IMG/VR virus record: IMGVR_UViG_3300017917_004576
Location: 1 to 64,000 of that record
Reading direction: 5' to 3' (one strand)
Length of the DNA stretch: 64,000 nt
Source: a virus
A program made the position numbers and the translations under genes. Shown here one piece after another: positions 51,301 through 56,729 of this stretch; within the stretch, counting starts at the first letter, position 1, and each line of letters opens with the position of its first letter. The notes below the pieces were generated by a model. The model ran no database searches. It saw only the letters and a list, made by a program, of their open reading frames with translations, and was not told where the DNA came from.

Positions 51301-53155
51301 AGAAGAAACCAATACGAATAGGGCTTCAAGATCATTGGATGTTCTTAAAGGGACAGTTGGGGCAAAAGATGCTGCATATTCAACTATAGAGACTATACAA
51401 GCATTACAAGAAGGTAGAGGATTGGACGCTGCGATTGGTGGTTTATCTATGATTGAAAATATTAGTAATATTAGTCCATTAAAAATGGGACCTGTTGGTG
51501 ATATTGCTGGTATAGCGGGATCGGCGACAAACATTGCAAGGGGCATATATGAAGCTACTGGTGGAAATTTTGACAGACTACAGGAACAAGGACTTAGTGA
51601 TGCATTAAACATAGCACAAAACACATCCTCACTAGCTGGAACAACAGGATTATCAAAAAATTTAGGAATCGCTGGAGTTGTTTTACAAACTGGCAAAGAT
51701 GTTTATGAAGAGATTACTTCTACGCCAGATACTGTTGATGCTCAACAAAGAGGTATAGTAGAACGAGGTCTTTTAGCAGCTACCACAGGAAGCGGAGATG
51801 TTGGAGGATCAGATTTAGCAAAACTAGTAGGTTTTGAGCGGGATAGTTCTGCAGATATCATGGCTGCTTATTATGAGAATGTATTAAGTAAAACAGCACA
51901 AGGGGCAACGGTTGGTGGTGTTCCAGGAGCTATAGTTGGATTAAGCACAGCTACCGCTGGAGAGGTTTATAAAGCAGGATCTGGTCTTGCAAGAGATACA
52001 TCTGTCGCTAGAGAATCTCAGGCCAAAACAGATAGAATGTTAGAAGAAAGCAAAACCAAAGAATATGTAGTGGACGACCAGGGGCTTTTAACCCAAGTAG
52101 ATAAAAAATCAGATGATTGGAGTATGGGCATAGATATAAGCACAGAATCAGCTATTAAAGAAGTGGCTATACTTCAGGATAGAATACAAGAACTTGAATC
52201 TGCTCAAAATACGGGATCCTTAAGCTATGATAATCAGGATATAGCATCAGCAATATCGCTAGAACAAGAAAAACTAGGCTTAGCACAACAAAGATTACAG
52301 AATCTAGCCGTTCAACAAGTAGATCAAGAGAATTGGACATTCTCCGAGCTCGGTACAGATAGTCCAGAAGTTAAAGCTAGATTAGACGAATTTAATAGTA
52401 GATTAGCAGCAGCAATAGATCAACTTGGTTTAGACATAGTAAATAATTTGGATCAAGCCAAATTAGAACAACCTGTTACCAAAAACAAAGGAGGATTGAT
52501 TTATGCTAGTAATGGAACATTAGTTAATTTTAGACCAAAAGGAACAGATACCATACCAGCCATGTTAACTCCTGGTGAATTTGTTATAAATAGAAATTCA
52601 ACACAAAAATATAGACCAGTATTAGAAGCTATCAACAATGGTAATTACAATAGAGGCGGAATAGTTAATTATCTTAATAAGGGTGGATATATTCCAGAAT
52701 ATAAATTTATTGGTGGATTAATGGGATCTGCAGGATCTGCTATCCCATCCTTTGATTTTACTAAATATCTGAATAGTCTGGTTGGATCTATTAGTAGTAG
52801 TATAACAGAAGCTTTCGATAAAGCAGTATCTAGCCTAAAACAACCAAACAATGCTGCTGGTGGTGTATCTAATAACGGGGCCGATCTTACTAGTATTGAT
52901 AATTTTGTTAATAGATTAAATAATATTGCTAATATACTTAGTAATATTTATATACCACCACAAATTACTATAACAGGAAAACATGATGTTGTTGTCACAA
53001 TTAATGGAGATACAGTATTGAATCAATTGCGTCCGGATATAGCCGGAATAGTTATATCTGCTATTAGAGGGGCGTTTGCGGATCTTAAAGCAAAAAATCC
53101 AGAAAATAATACTATTGATTTTAATATAGATATAGATCCTAGAAGATTTACATAA
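36395..53155 (+). CDS. Giant tape measure protein with embedded enzyme-like domains (5,586 aa)
   Basis: Residues 130-490 are a classic tape measure core (TP901 type: IRRFAAFSAVTGVFFSLNRA, FIEFDKELVRLQQVTGQSAD, ATGLRTIFTRIQ). The length sets tail length; at about 1.5 angstrom per residue the ceiling is roughly 0.8 micrometre. Motifs FSKGGS, FAGGGE, FAVGGT, FAKGGT, FALGGL and FADGGS (near 655, 949, 1088, 1494, 1921, 2132) divide residues 650-2130 into cells. They contain a HAD-phosphatase-like domain (DFDET 1263-1267, LTARP near 1327, DD 1380-1381), a zinc-protease motif HELTH (1747-1751) and a GNAT-like segment (about 1965-2050). Residues 2240-3610 are helical, with hydrophobic stretches near 2755-2870. 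Three GTDT(V/I)PAMLTPGEFV modules lie at about 3615, 4622 and 5366. The C-terminus has 'ITGKHDVVVTINGDTVL'. Confidence 0.93.
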   Translation: MAQAFNLTAQLNLRGPSNVRQIVSDVKKQLGTITGDIKFNIDPSAINNTTKLSKSLQQLSSDLSSVSSNATAAASAIKNFGQSINSISNSSNKLSSNINKTISSSGNLGTTVTKTAKNISVARTEMEEFGRQSALAIRRFAAFSAVTGVFFSLNRAINSGLKSFIEFDKELVRLQQVTGQSADGLKGLQDEITRLSTGLGVSSDSLIQVSSTLAQAGLSARETEQALKALALTELAPSFDDINQTVEGSIALMRQFGIAAKDLEKALGSVNSVAAAFAVESSDIIAAIQRTGGVFATASKGVSEGADALNEFIAVFTSVRATTRESAETIATGLRTIFTRIQRQGTIEALKEFGVTLTDAEGKFVGAYKAVQLLSEGLSSIDPRDIRFSQIVEELGGFRQIGKVIPLIQQFATAQDALRVAQAGQGSLAADAAKAQLSLANQIAKVREEFLTLIRSLGQSDTFQTLARGALTFASGLIKITDAVKGVLPSLAILAAGASFRGLSQFTSGFIGGLKKVPKGGPGAQQPQSVVGSIGRNIGSSLVGAKTEQVSRDLDQNSAALDKLSGKIDSLVSSMSSINGLTSGITALNTNLVSINSALASYNSALLNNTNALSSNSSSLENVYAALVNLDATLDRKDFGGGGPTTASGGGRILGFSKGGSVPGSGRGDKVPALLEPGEVVMSNRAVNKYGRGNLVNMNKRYFKGGIAREKLQTLVEKSNSIKKYINDTINPDDEALTKIVPFRVDLDDNDFREMKQIMIDTERQRLRYLETYRDDPTANKQVGQRARSSKDPRTVVGFLGLKKPESHWGPGNAFQQHLIKRLNISPSDMPPNLGTPQEQFKDIIDEHYAVLDYQDGDAKFWKDLSYFDTQPGKIDILNKQFKNVVNNNQLKPKPTPNYELFTLPDTRVYYPEIGTKEQFMRDYAAFTTADYAKTHLPAGAYSIGGKIQKFAGGGEALQSKLSTIRTLLGEFYGGDEQLISKSISNSMIIDEARADKIIANLESSRSQLPLFKKLFSEKSSSVGVLNGFPIARYGAIGGTETMRFDELKDEETIREFIKRGKLATQASRGPVGKRIVYGDQKAARRRFAVGGTVEGIAAKEKKSIETVILEQLSSFGDASGVKKILGLGAGEREISSILNASNIRAGKNIEKAIKFINRALAKTGKQDAAREAKEAAMRKVAIAGLFPLDYNKDFSDWKLEDGREIYGYVRGFQSSFLPQIEAMQEANRATRQKFAEDIQDTAALGGLGNRNIQGPIQPLAIDFDETLALGTKMLDENGEEDLPAYSDRKKVMESLAQARPTSLAKRLASIEQKNPGYVRMFSRILTARPQSTADIIASTLNRFGLPYLEQDVTGVSQGLGTNIAKAKAADVARAEKLIDDNEKNIRATMAAGKSTFRYGEVPELKGPAEEKFGQSNIEGGMLEAALSQLLGYNINVDALQRNRAIDFPNGLGRGAQLFGLPPNIETEVKRTLDGDSFSKAREEFSRYFKENPQAFAKGGTATFGSGAFKFPKRISNAYVREMEKLLEQEQMEKVFSTYPGNERMVVDEEAVKKGYESPFTRELFINSFKDKINRNTVFERMGQFARVIGLPPTDLLSAIPTQLDFGVNYPATALFSKDPSGPGTRGLQGVDLTPYGYTEQDKQDLFGYTKLIEEKKKQILKTIKTPVTTYEDGSFSYDTALAEKLRAELDDLQKQQRSLIDKNNAAIKAAKESRLQSANQSGRGSVGIATNPFNTSQRQDYSILYHELTHQLFNSLRTKNAQSFEAYKAKVSSLFSGNNDDVADAFDALVGNTGYNSADVAYGRSYKLSGLSSLMIGSAKESFAKYVNSDPEYIPELRKTWAATNSTTTAKAFKPLNPKVNDILLRGKISQDVIDKYEDNGKEEFLTTLIQKLPLLDENLSGVLDSTLDDLLGGAGISRQKFALGGLADSKDAMSGLMQGLYGNRNQQTDKKEKDFGKISITEDGDMLSVGYLKNDSRSGYVQAMKYKDNLWYVGLSKATKGYGPRLYDVAMEAVTEKGAMLTSDRSMVSADAQKVWAYYFKNRGDVKKTPLEPENWTKNQALIDPKLYGRRETWPPATDPAWILQSGYSKSPTLLNDPEQVKRNNNKAKKPIDSRSMALSYFQRADGGPISRFADGGSVPALVSNGEAYVPPKLAKRIGYGTLDRMNQADKNGMGRFSDGGISVFKGPGSGTSDSIPTNLPVGSFIIREKATKALGLNSGGIVGIRRFKDGDKVSYGRKDTTGIRMPMPDLGFLKTSAILLVDSFRTTEQMISNSYSAWQEIDKVAPILAKTLDRYYSTIDATLDDASLMVQSYRAVVVSLAKQGKTTAEVDAIMTHYIDALNKAIDTYQNPAPIESPKSTTTYTVTPPRPRRRNRSSLSPTPPPVPKSAEQKLAAVENEAIAQRIESKERIKSEYDPLYRAASSREDKQAIQDEARLKFQAVDATIQANKAAQQQIILQELLAQRAKEANQSTEEYISGLQQEIDTRSINIMEQDFSNVLGPDVPSTQEARQQALSETIRSRGLQAFDVTDLGQGTNIKDIISQISETKNKAQAAATANDYLALRARLAGQSLEEYSQSLSDQALNLAEQFKNNLPRALDSFQEQLFDAKQSLENISAREAKGEYANQEGQERKAIDISQLEESIGDTLENILGENFSGDDRNKILQDIMEKLKNADSTQAFNVQSLSDAIKQISTDEAIASRATATVAAQNKIQPNQITGATAEALKSRGETQQLFKEIDKISAKFSKFGLAIGAAGSVIAKFIDATESRSAAMAAAAISGGTSTASTLAVGVGQGLQTLKDLSDPKGLFGNTGIGKLAGSVLPGLKEVLTGPFGIIAGAGISLAAAFKDAYNAAREFDKQLNTKTVENSLSKVGTMFDQFGKDMSQKDLLGDISKELNTAISAAMKNINIDATVPKMFWVNMIDAAMGGSEAAQRSIVLEKQGVGAYFNTIMPGGNQQLESYMSDLAPQLASQQSASLKPAAENAFRLFEQQLRTGSSSDDIMDQLKTAGGGVSQFATAIARSNPIIEEQIIKTQARADISDTEKQKIVDSIIAREAEKQTILNTTATLRQIEFEKLNKGTDSFVNSLERIYSNMEMSINKASFDIQKLSASADLASEALSGNAKAGQINLEAINVLQNRRAYSPEQQNQAVDLAGSFFGSTSPAISSILNIGDKLESTILQTINRTRGAEPGATNERVLASIRSALDRQLTDLQIPDSLVPSISNQIRDALKDISTQGDLDTVNFNEIAEKVPALTKQIDAARRAQETAVRALEFYQSQLNEYANAMNSMVELQFNASKDFARASDIISSSSDELSKAFGREISLRDTLTQSLGKTRRQTGGATDPVDISRNITNLENSRKILQGASETAAAKGPAAQDEFKIMQDRLRNNNLALRQNFDALKNLADSSEIASAALNKIQEIQQRRQAGANLIEKLVTSSPEEINKLNSAIARLQNNMMGVANVGTTSEQRGESLQAFNMIAPLLGEGAKQNELRANVLESMLLESGQGVNPMFAQVLDSLRNPEGDPEMQEAISVYKEGVNLQASANSRLGEIKQLMLENTADAAAEKLKVAMQGVKFTFEETVLSDIRSEIINLKKLVEKRGPAAAGLANGGIVYASNGRMIDFQSKGTDTVPAMLTPGEFVVNRASTKRNLPLLQSINKNKGGKVNYLADGGIVPGFGWSNRKTETELRRNRTDTDLETQDRFMVFQDDKDPTSRNDNFKEYIIGPAVSYKQGPIPEEKITGGELKNLSVLQNSTRIHNDTPGFFLKTIKTFYSGSSDEYGRTALPIVLKSDSSISEEFRRGLKNITLFQKPEIISKQKRLVMPQIEKYKEYYSKLITKLDNNINFKDIIENTPKDTSDVSIKLNNSTPYNVETTIDNLSSISKDKKYLLDSNINDFVKDALYPLFTPGSTVPAGWTVNNKDYSNSKDLASKIKPEILPKDYDLIDIVKENLDRLKRIDINNPRFFQETQGSQNRKENVSLLKDFYDGKLFSIQLDDSVLDGEKAKGKSLPLTLYNINNEQDWLDKIRNYQDELDKIDPEMLSKTLPINPTNFIRLDDKINRSSKIFPWTGKDFNSITKIDSENFVKDSRGSFLKNQYFGPITTENQGDEKSGLMFPYKIVSKGTTYDESIRGFDRPLEKYMVISSDTKNETAPFANLTKSLYIPATNWDDFIIDLKSQIEANQKDPTTGYDFNYAFNPVNSDLNKYMSAPDIRQAQENHAIVPSTDGTLNVNDIFFRNQAYSDFLNKKEAEEAQSKAIDSAKKKFRVTLEDTEAFTNAKKVGVARALFDIGKKQLGLTSSKPTNLDGVRSVISELSQKATQLSKNFSKAAPNQRITNPQWLMNDAYRAFFVELYKGQYSGKDDDTPQFLKGLGLPIDDADFGPGANPIDVPGFRGKKESPYRDYNAAALGRAQTAIKNIINREIAMKSGTAFAGKLSDEDKQKLKISSSDARIYKEGSDTFYQPGEDIVPKSYQQVAEIGLNPRNVFPTETFRSDNYLNALQELYKTGTDQNGNLVFNYGDPSALTAAKSIDILKNWYTNYQDKYLNLGADFAESQVSLQDAATQADLNAYKESTAQPAHAFLTGNKYGVLPDSNRLLDQIQLEIKEPIKRARGGLIYASNGTLVNFQPKGTDTVPAMLTPGEFVVNRAATQKNLPLLQSINSGKYANGGVVYAQNGGSIRSQSFSSGDDDSETINAIYTVTKATLSGNNRLNQLIILTNDIIKNLQALIDTNSYLIPINSNVQDLTSYIKTIDFCCRDSVSSSEDRPKDVQDSAPEGSGEPPQIPRPVWLDELNNIPKPSWLPINMEPNYPEWLPIIIDRPIWLDELTNLNKTITIEPSFEIPIPLEKFGCCKDETGQSITPLPRYPEDPNQPITPLPTVKPPIFAESSYQPGEKQLSAKDFPYDIDVPKQIDIAPAMPSRNSRMDDVDERLGVNTPEQSRRYWAEEERAVDDRKRVREETNTNRASRSLDVLKGTVGAKDAAYSTIETIQALQEGRGLDAAIGGLSMIENISNISPLKMGPVGDIAGIAGSATNIARGIYEATGGNFDRLQEQGLSDALNIAQNTSSLAGTTGLSKNLGIAGVVLQTGKDVYEEITSTPDTVDAQQRGIVERGLLAATTGSGDVGGSDLAKLVGFERDSSADIMAAYYENVLSKTAQGATVGGVPGAIVGLSTATAGEVYKAGSGLARDTSVARESQAKTDRMLEESKTKEYVVDDQGLLTQVDKKSDDWSMGIDISTESAIKEVAILQDRIQELESAQNTGSLSYDNQDIASAISLEQEKLGLAQQRLQNLAVQQVDQENWTFSELGTDSPEVKARLDEFNSRLAAAIDQLGLDIVNNLDQAKLEQPVTKNKGGLIYASNGTLVNFRPKGTDTIPAMLTPGEFVINRNSTQKYRPVLEAINNGNYNRGGIVNYLNKGGYIPEYKFIGGLMGSAGSAIPSFDFTKYLNSLVGSISSSITEAFDKAVSSLKQPNNAAGGVSNNGADLTSIDNFVNRLNNIANILSNIYIPPQITITGKHDVVVTINGDTVLNQLRPDIAGIVISAIRGAFADLKAKNPENNTIDFNIDIDPRRFT

Positions 53156-53156
53156 T

Positions 53157-56100
53157 ATGAATAAAATAACTAAAATATTTAATAATATAGGTTTTTATTG
53201 CTCTATTAATCAAAATATTATTGTTCCCAATAAAGCCATAGCAGGCTATAAATTATTAGAACAAGATAGTATTGGATATTTTATACCATATTTAATTCGA
53301 AATATAAAAGATGGATATAAATGGGAAATTGGAGTTGGTGAAGTTCAGATTGTTGATAGTTTATTAACTATTAAAAAAGTCGAAATATCTAGCTCATCAA
53401 ATAATAATAAGTCAGTAGTATTTACTGGTAATGAAAATGAATTTTATCTCTTTGTAAATAATACTAATTTTAATACTAGTTTTAATAATGTTATTCTTAA
53501 AAATGATCACTTTACTATTGATAATGTAACAAGCATTTATTTGGTAGATAATAATGATAAAAATATTGATTGTGTATTGCCTCAATCTAAAAATGCTAGA
53601 AATCTAGTTATCGATATCAAGCCCATTTCGTCTGCCCATAATGTGATTATTAGAAATCATAACGGTTCAATTTTTGAGTCAACAAAAAATTCAATCAGGC
53701 TAGTTTGCGATGGACAAACTTGGTACATATTAAATGAGAATGATCACTATGATTATGCTTCGTTATCCAATCCAAGTTTTTCTGCTCAAAGCAATCCTGG
53801 CGGGGCAGCATATTCTTTTCAATATAATGATGGATCGAATGGACTACTAGGATCAGAAGCATATTGGAGTTCTGGCGATACTAATAAGTTACTATTAGGA
53901 TCTAGCTCAGAGTCTCTGGCTCATACTGTTATACCGACTTCTGGTTCGGCAGATACAATATTTAATCAAGATTATCAAGCTAGCGATTTTATAATATATG
54001 GTAGTGGACAACCATATAGAAATTTATTTTTCAGTTATGATGGTAGAGTTGGTATTAATATTCCATCTGGATCCAGACCTCAAACTATTTTTCATGTTGT
54101 AAATTATAGTTGTAGTGAAATATTAAGACTAGAAAATAGAACCAGTTGCCAACCAGCTAAACTAACTATTTATCACAAGCCGTCATCATCACTATCTGAC
54201 AACACAGTATGTTCGATATTAAATTTAGCTGGTAAAGATTCTAATAATATTCAAACAGACTATGCTCTTATTAGAGGCTTGGCATCTAGTCCAACAAACA
54301 GACACGGTGGCTTAGTATTAAGTATTGCTTCCGGAAATAATCAACAAAATATAGTTTCTGGAGATTTAAGTAATATTAATATAGGATATGATAATAGTAA
54401 ACAACTTAATATCAGCAATAATGGAAATGTCGCATTGTCTGGTTCGAATATCAGCGCGCTCGGATTATCTTCTGTCACGATAGGAACCAATAATGCAAAT
54501 ATAGTGTGTAATAATAATAGTATAACCACAAATTTCAATACATTATTTTTGGGATCAGGATCAATAACTTCAAATGGAATTTTATCAGCTAGTAATATAT
54601 CTGCAAGCACAATAACACTACCTAATATTGCTGCTAGTAGTATATTGGCATTATCTAATAATAAAACAATAGTACCAATAAATGGCATATCTGTAAATAG
54701 TGGAAATAATGGTTTAATTTTTAATAATATTTCTGGTAATAAATTTTTAACCACAGACAGCAACAATAATGTTGTTGGCGTTTATGATACAGACGACTAT
54801 TTCTTGACAGAAAAAGATATTGTGTGGAACAAATATCAACGCAGATCATGCACAATATGTTTAAAACAAGTAATTTTTGATGATAGTATTCCATCAGAAG
54901 AATTTAGTATTGGCGATCAAGTAGAAATTATTAATGGAAATAATACTATATATAGAACTATTACCGATATGGTAATGGATCAAAATAGTATCTCAGAATT
55001 AATTCTAAATCAAAATGTAACAAGTAATAGTGTCGATAGCTTATCAGTTTTTTCCATATCAAAGGGTGGCTATTTAACAATACAAAAGAGTACCACAGAT
55101 ATAGATTCCGACTCAACATCTATTAGGCTTAGTATTAGACCTAATTTTGAAACAATTTTTAATACAGCACAAAAAAATATTGATTTTAGTATATATGGTA
55201 CGGATACCATACCGGCTTTTAAAGTATATGCTAATGTTGGCTCAAAAACACAAATATCTGGAACATATTATAATTATGCTACTGAAAATAATACAATAGC
55301 ATCCATACCAGTTAATATTGGTGGTAGCGGAATAAATAATAACTTTAGTTCTGCTAATTTTAAATATAATAGTAGTAATAATGTTTTTAGTGGTATAGTA
55401 TCATCTGTTGGAACCAATGGTATTAGTAGTCATTATGGAACATATGACCAAAATGGAAACGTTGCAGAGTGGCTAGAGCCAGATCCTATTGATTCTAATA
55501 ATTCTATTCAATATGCTGCTGGTGGATCAACAGAAACACATGATGCAATATATCTAAAAAGTATTGAACCCGCAGTTATAACTAGTGGGTATAATCATAT
55601 AGGATTTAGAATCGCCAGCGTATCCAATATAACAGATAGTTCACCAATAGGATCTATTCTAAATTTTAGTTTTCAAACAATTAACGACGCATATAACATT
55701 GCGGACACAGATAGTCTATATCTTAGGTCATCTGAAGAATCGTATGACACAGAAAATATATTCAATTTAGGATATGTTGATAGAAACTATAGAATTAGTA
55801 CATACGAAACAACTAATGCTCAATATGCTAGATATCTTAATGCTGTTGCCACAGGAATAAATTATACTAGTAGTGGATTGTATGATACTAGGATGGATAC
55901 TGAAGATAGCGGCGGTATACTTAGAAATACTAATGGTTCTTCATATTCTTATACTACAAAATTGAACATGGCTAATAAGCCAGTAAATTTTATTAGTTAT
56001 ATTAATGCTATAAAATTTGTTAATTGGCTACATAACGGAACTCCTTCTGGTATAGATTTTGCTGATAAATTAATTGATGAAATTTTGGACGATGGTGCAT

Positions 56101-56717
56101 ATAGTTTACTAAGAGAAAATAATAGTTATTTAATAACACATAATAGTAATAAGAAGTATTTCTTACCCAATATTCATCAGTGGCATAAAGCAGCATATTT
56201 TCAACCAGTACCAGCCGTACTTGTTTCTGGCAAACCGGTTGTGACCATAAATACAGACACTCCATATATTGTTGCAACAGAAAAGATAACTACTACTCAA
56301 TCTCAAAATACTAACTCAACAGTTGTTCCCAAACAACTTTTGGCGGATCTAACAGTAAGTGGTTGGCTAGTTGTTGATAAACTTATAGTGAGAGACGGAA
56401 CAATTGCTTCTTCACTGAGCGATATTGGATTTGAGCCAGAAGTACCAACTGAAGAAACTATTAGTGGACAAACAATTGTAGATGGAGATCCACCACCACA
56501 ACAAAATGAAACAGGTGGATCTAACAGCAATGTGTATTGGTCAAACTCAACAGCTTCTGTTAGAAAAGATGGAGTATATGGTGAAACAGAGCCTCCCTAT
56601 CCACCAAATGGTAATGGAGAATCATTAGATTGTGAAGACCCACTACTTATAGAGACAAATAATATTCCGTACTGGTGTAGACCAAGCGGTATATTTATAG
56701 GTCCTTATTTTTATTAA
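53157..56717 (+). CDS. Large tail-tip protein with rearranged FGE-like lectin-fold domain
   Basis: 1,186 residues. Residues 10-110 are a phage tail domain (GYKWEIGVGEVQIVDSLLTI); 190-690 are beta-rich fibre sequence. Residues about 704-821 match the second half of formylglycine-generating-enzyme-like domains (YATENNTIASIPVN, YGTYDQNGNVAEW, AAGGS, GFRIAS), and 868-1016 the first half (YRISTYETTNAQYARYLNA, LNMANKPVNFISYINAIKF, NWLHNG, FLPNIHQWHKAAYF). The usual order is reversed, as in a circular permutant. The catalytic Cys pair is absent, so it should be a binding domain of the C-type-lectin fold. Residues 640-700 resemble part of the next protein. Starts one base after the tape measure stop. 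Confidence 0.8.
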   Translation: MNKITKIFNNIGFYCSINQNIIVPNKAIAGYKLLEQDSIGYFIPYLIRNIKDGYKWEIGVGEVQIVDSLLTIKKVEISSSSNNNKSVVFTGNENEFYLFVNNTNFNTSFNNVILKNDHFTIDNVTSIYLVDNNDKNIDCVLPQSKNARNLVIDIKPISSAHNVIIRNHNGSIFESTKNSIRLVCDGQTWYILNENDHYDYASLSNPSFSAQSNPGGAAYSFQYNDGSNGLLGSEAYWSSGDTNKLLLGSSSESLAHTVIPTSGSADTIFNQDYQASDFIIYGSGQPYRNLFFSYDGRVGINIPSGSRPQTIFHVVNYSCSEILRLENRTSCQPAKLTIYHKPSSSLSDNTVCSILNLAGKDSNNIQTDYALIRGLASSPTNRHGGLVLSIASGNNQQNIVSGDLSNINIGYDNSKQLNISNNGNVALSGSNISALGLSSVTIGTNNANIVCNNNSITTNFNTLFLGSGSITSNGILSASNISASTITLPNIAASSILALSNNKTIVPINGISVNSGNNGLIFNNISGNKFLTTDSNNNVVGVYDTDDYFLTEKDIVWNKYQRRSCTICLKQVIFDDSIPSEEFSIGDQVEIINGNNTIYRTITDMVMDQNSISELILNQNVTSNSVDSLSVFSISKGGYLTIQKSTTDIDSDSTSIRLSIRPNFETIFNTAQKNIDFSIYGTDTIPAFKVYANVGSKTQISGTYYNYATENNTIASIPVNIGGSGINNNFSSANFKYNSSNNVFSGIVSSVGTNGISSHYGTYDQNGNVAEWLEPDPIDSNNSIQYAAGGSTETHDAIYLKSIEPAVITSGYNHIGFRIASVSNITDSSPIGSILNFSFQTINDAYNIADTDSLYLRSSEESYDTENIFNLGYVDRNYRISTYETTNAQYARYLNAVATGINYTSSGLYDTRMDTEDSGGILRNTNGSSYSYTTKLNMANKPVNFISYINAIKFVNWLHNGTPSGIDFADKLIDEILDDGAYSLLRENNSYLITHNSNKKYFLPNIHQWHKAAYFQPVPAVLVSGKPVVTINTDTPYIVATEKITTTQSQNTNSTVVPKQLLADLTVSGWLVVDKLIVRDGTIASSLSDIGFEPEVPTEETISGQTIVDGDPPPQQNETGGSNSNVYWSNSTASVRKDGVYGETEPPYPPNGNGESLDCEDPLLIETNNIPYWCRPSGIFIGPYFY

Positions 56718-56729
56718 TAGGAATTAAAT

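Noticed and set aside
51097-51696. 199-codon leftward frame
   Set aside because: Opposite the tape measure gene, without a ribosome site, and with the Ser/Ala/Pro-rich composition of an antisense shadow.
55270-56200. FGE-like domain as an active formylglycine-generating enzyme
   Set aside because: No cysteine pair near the GGS/GFR end and no sulfatase nearby; the fold is more likely used for binding.
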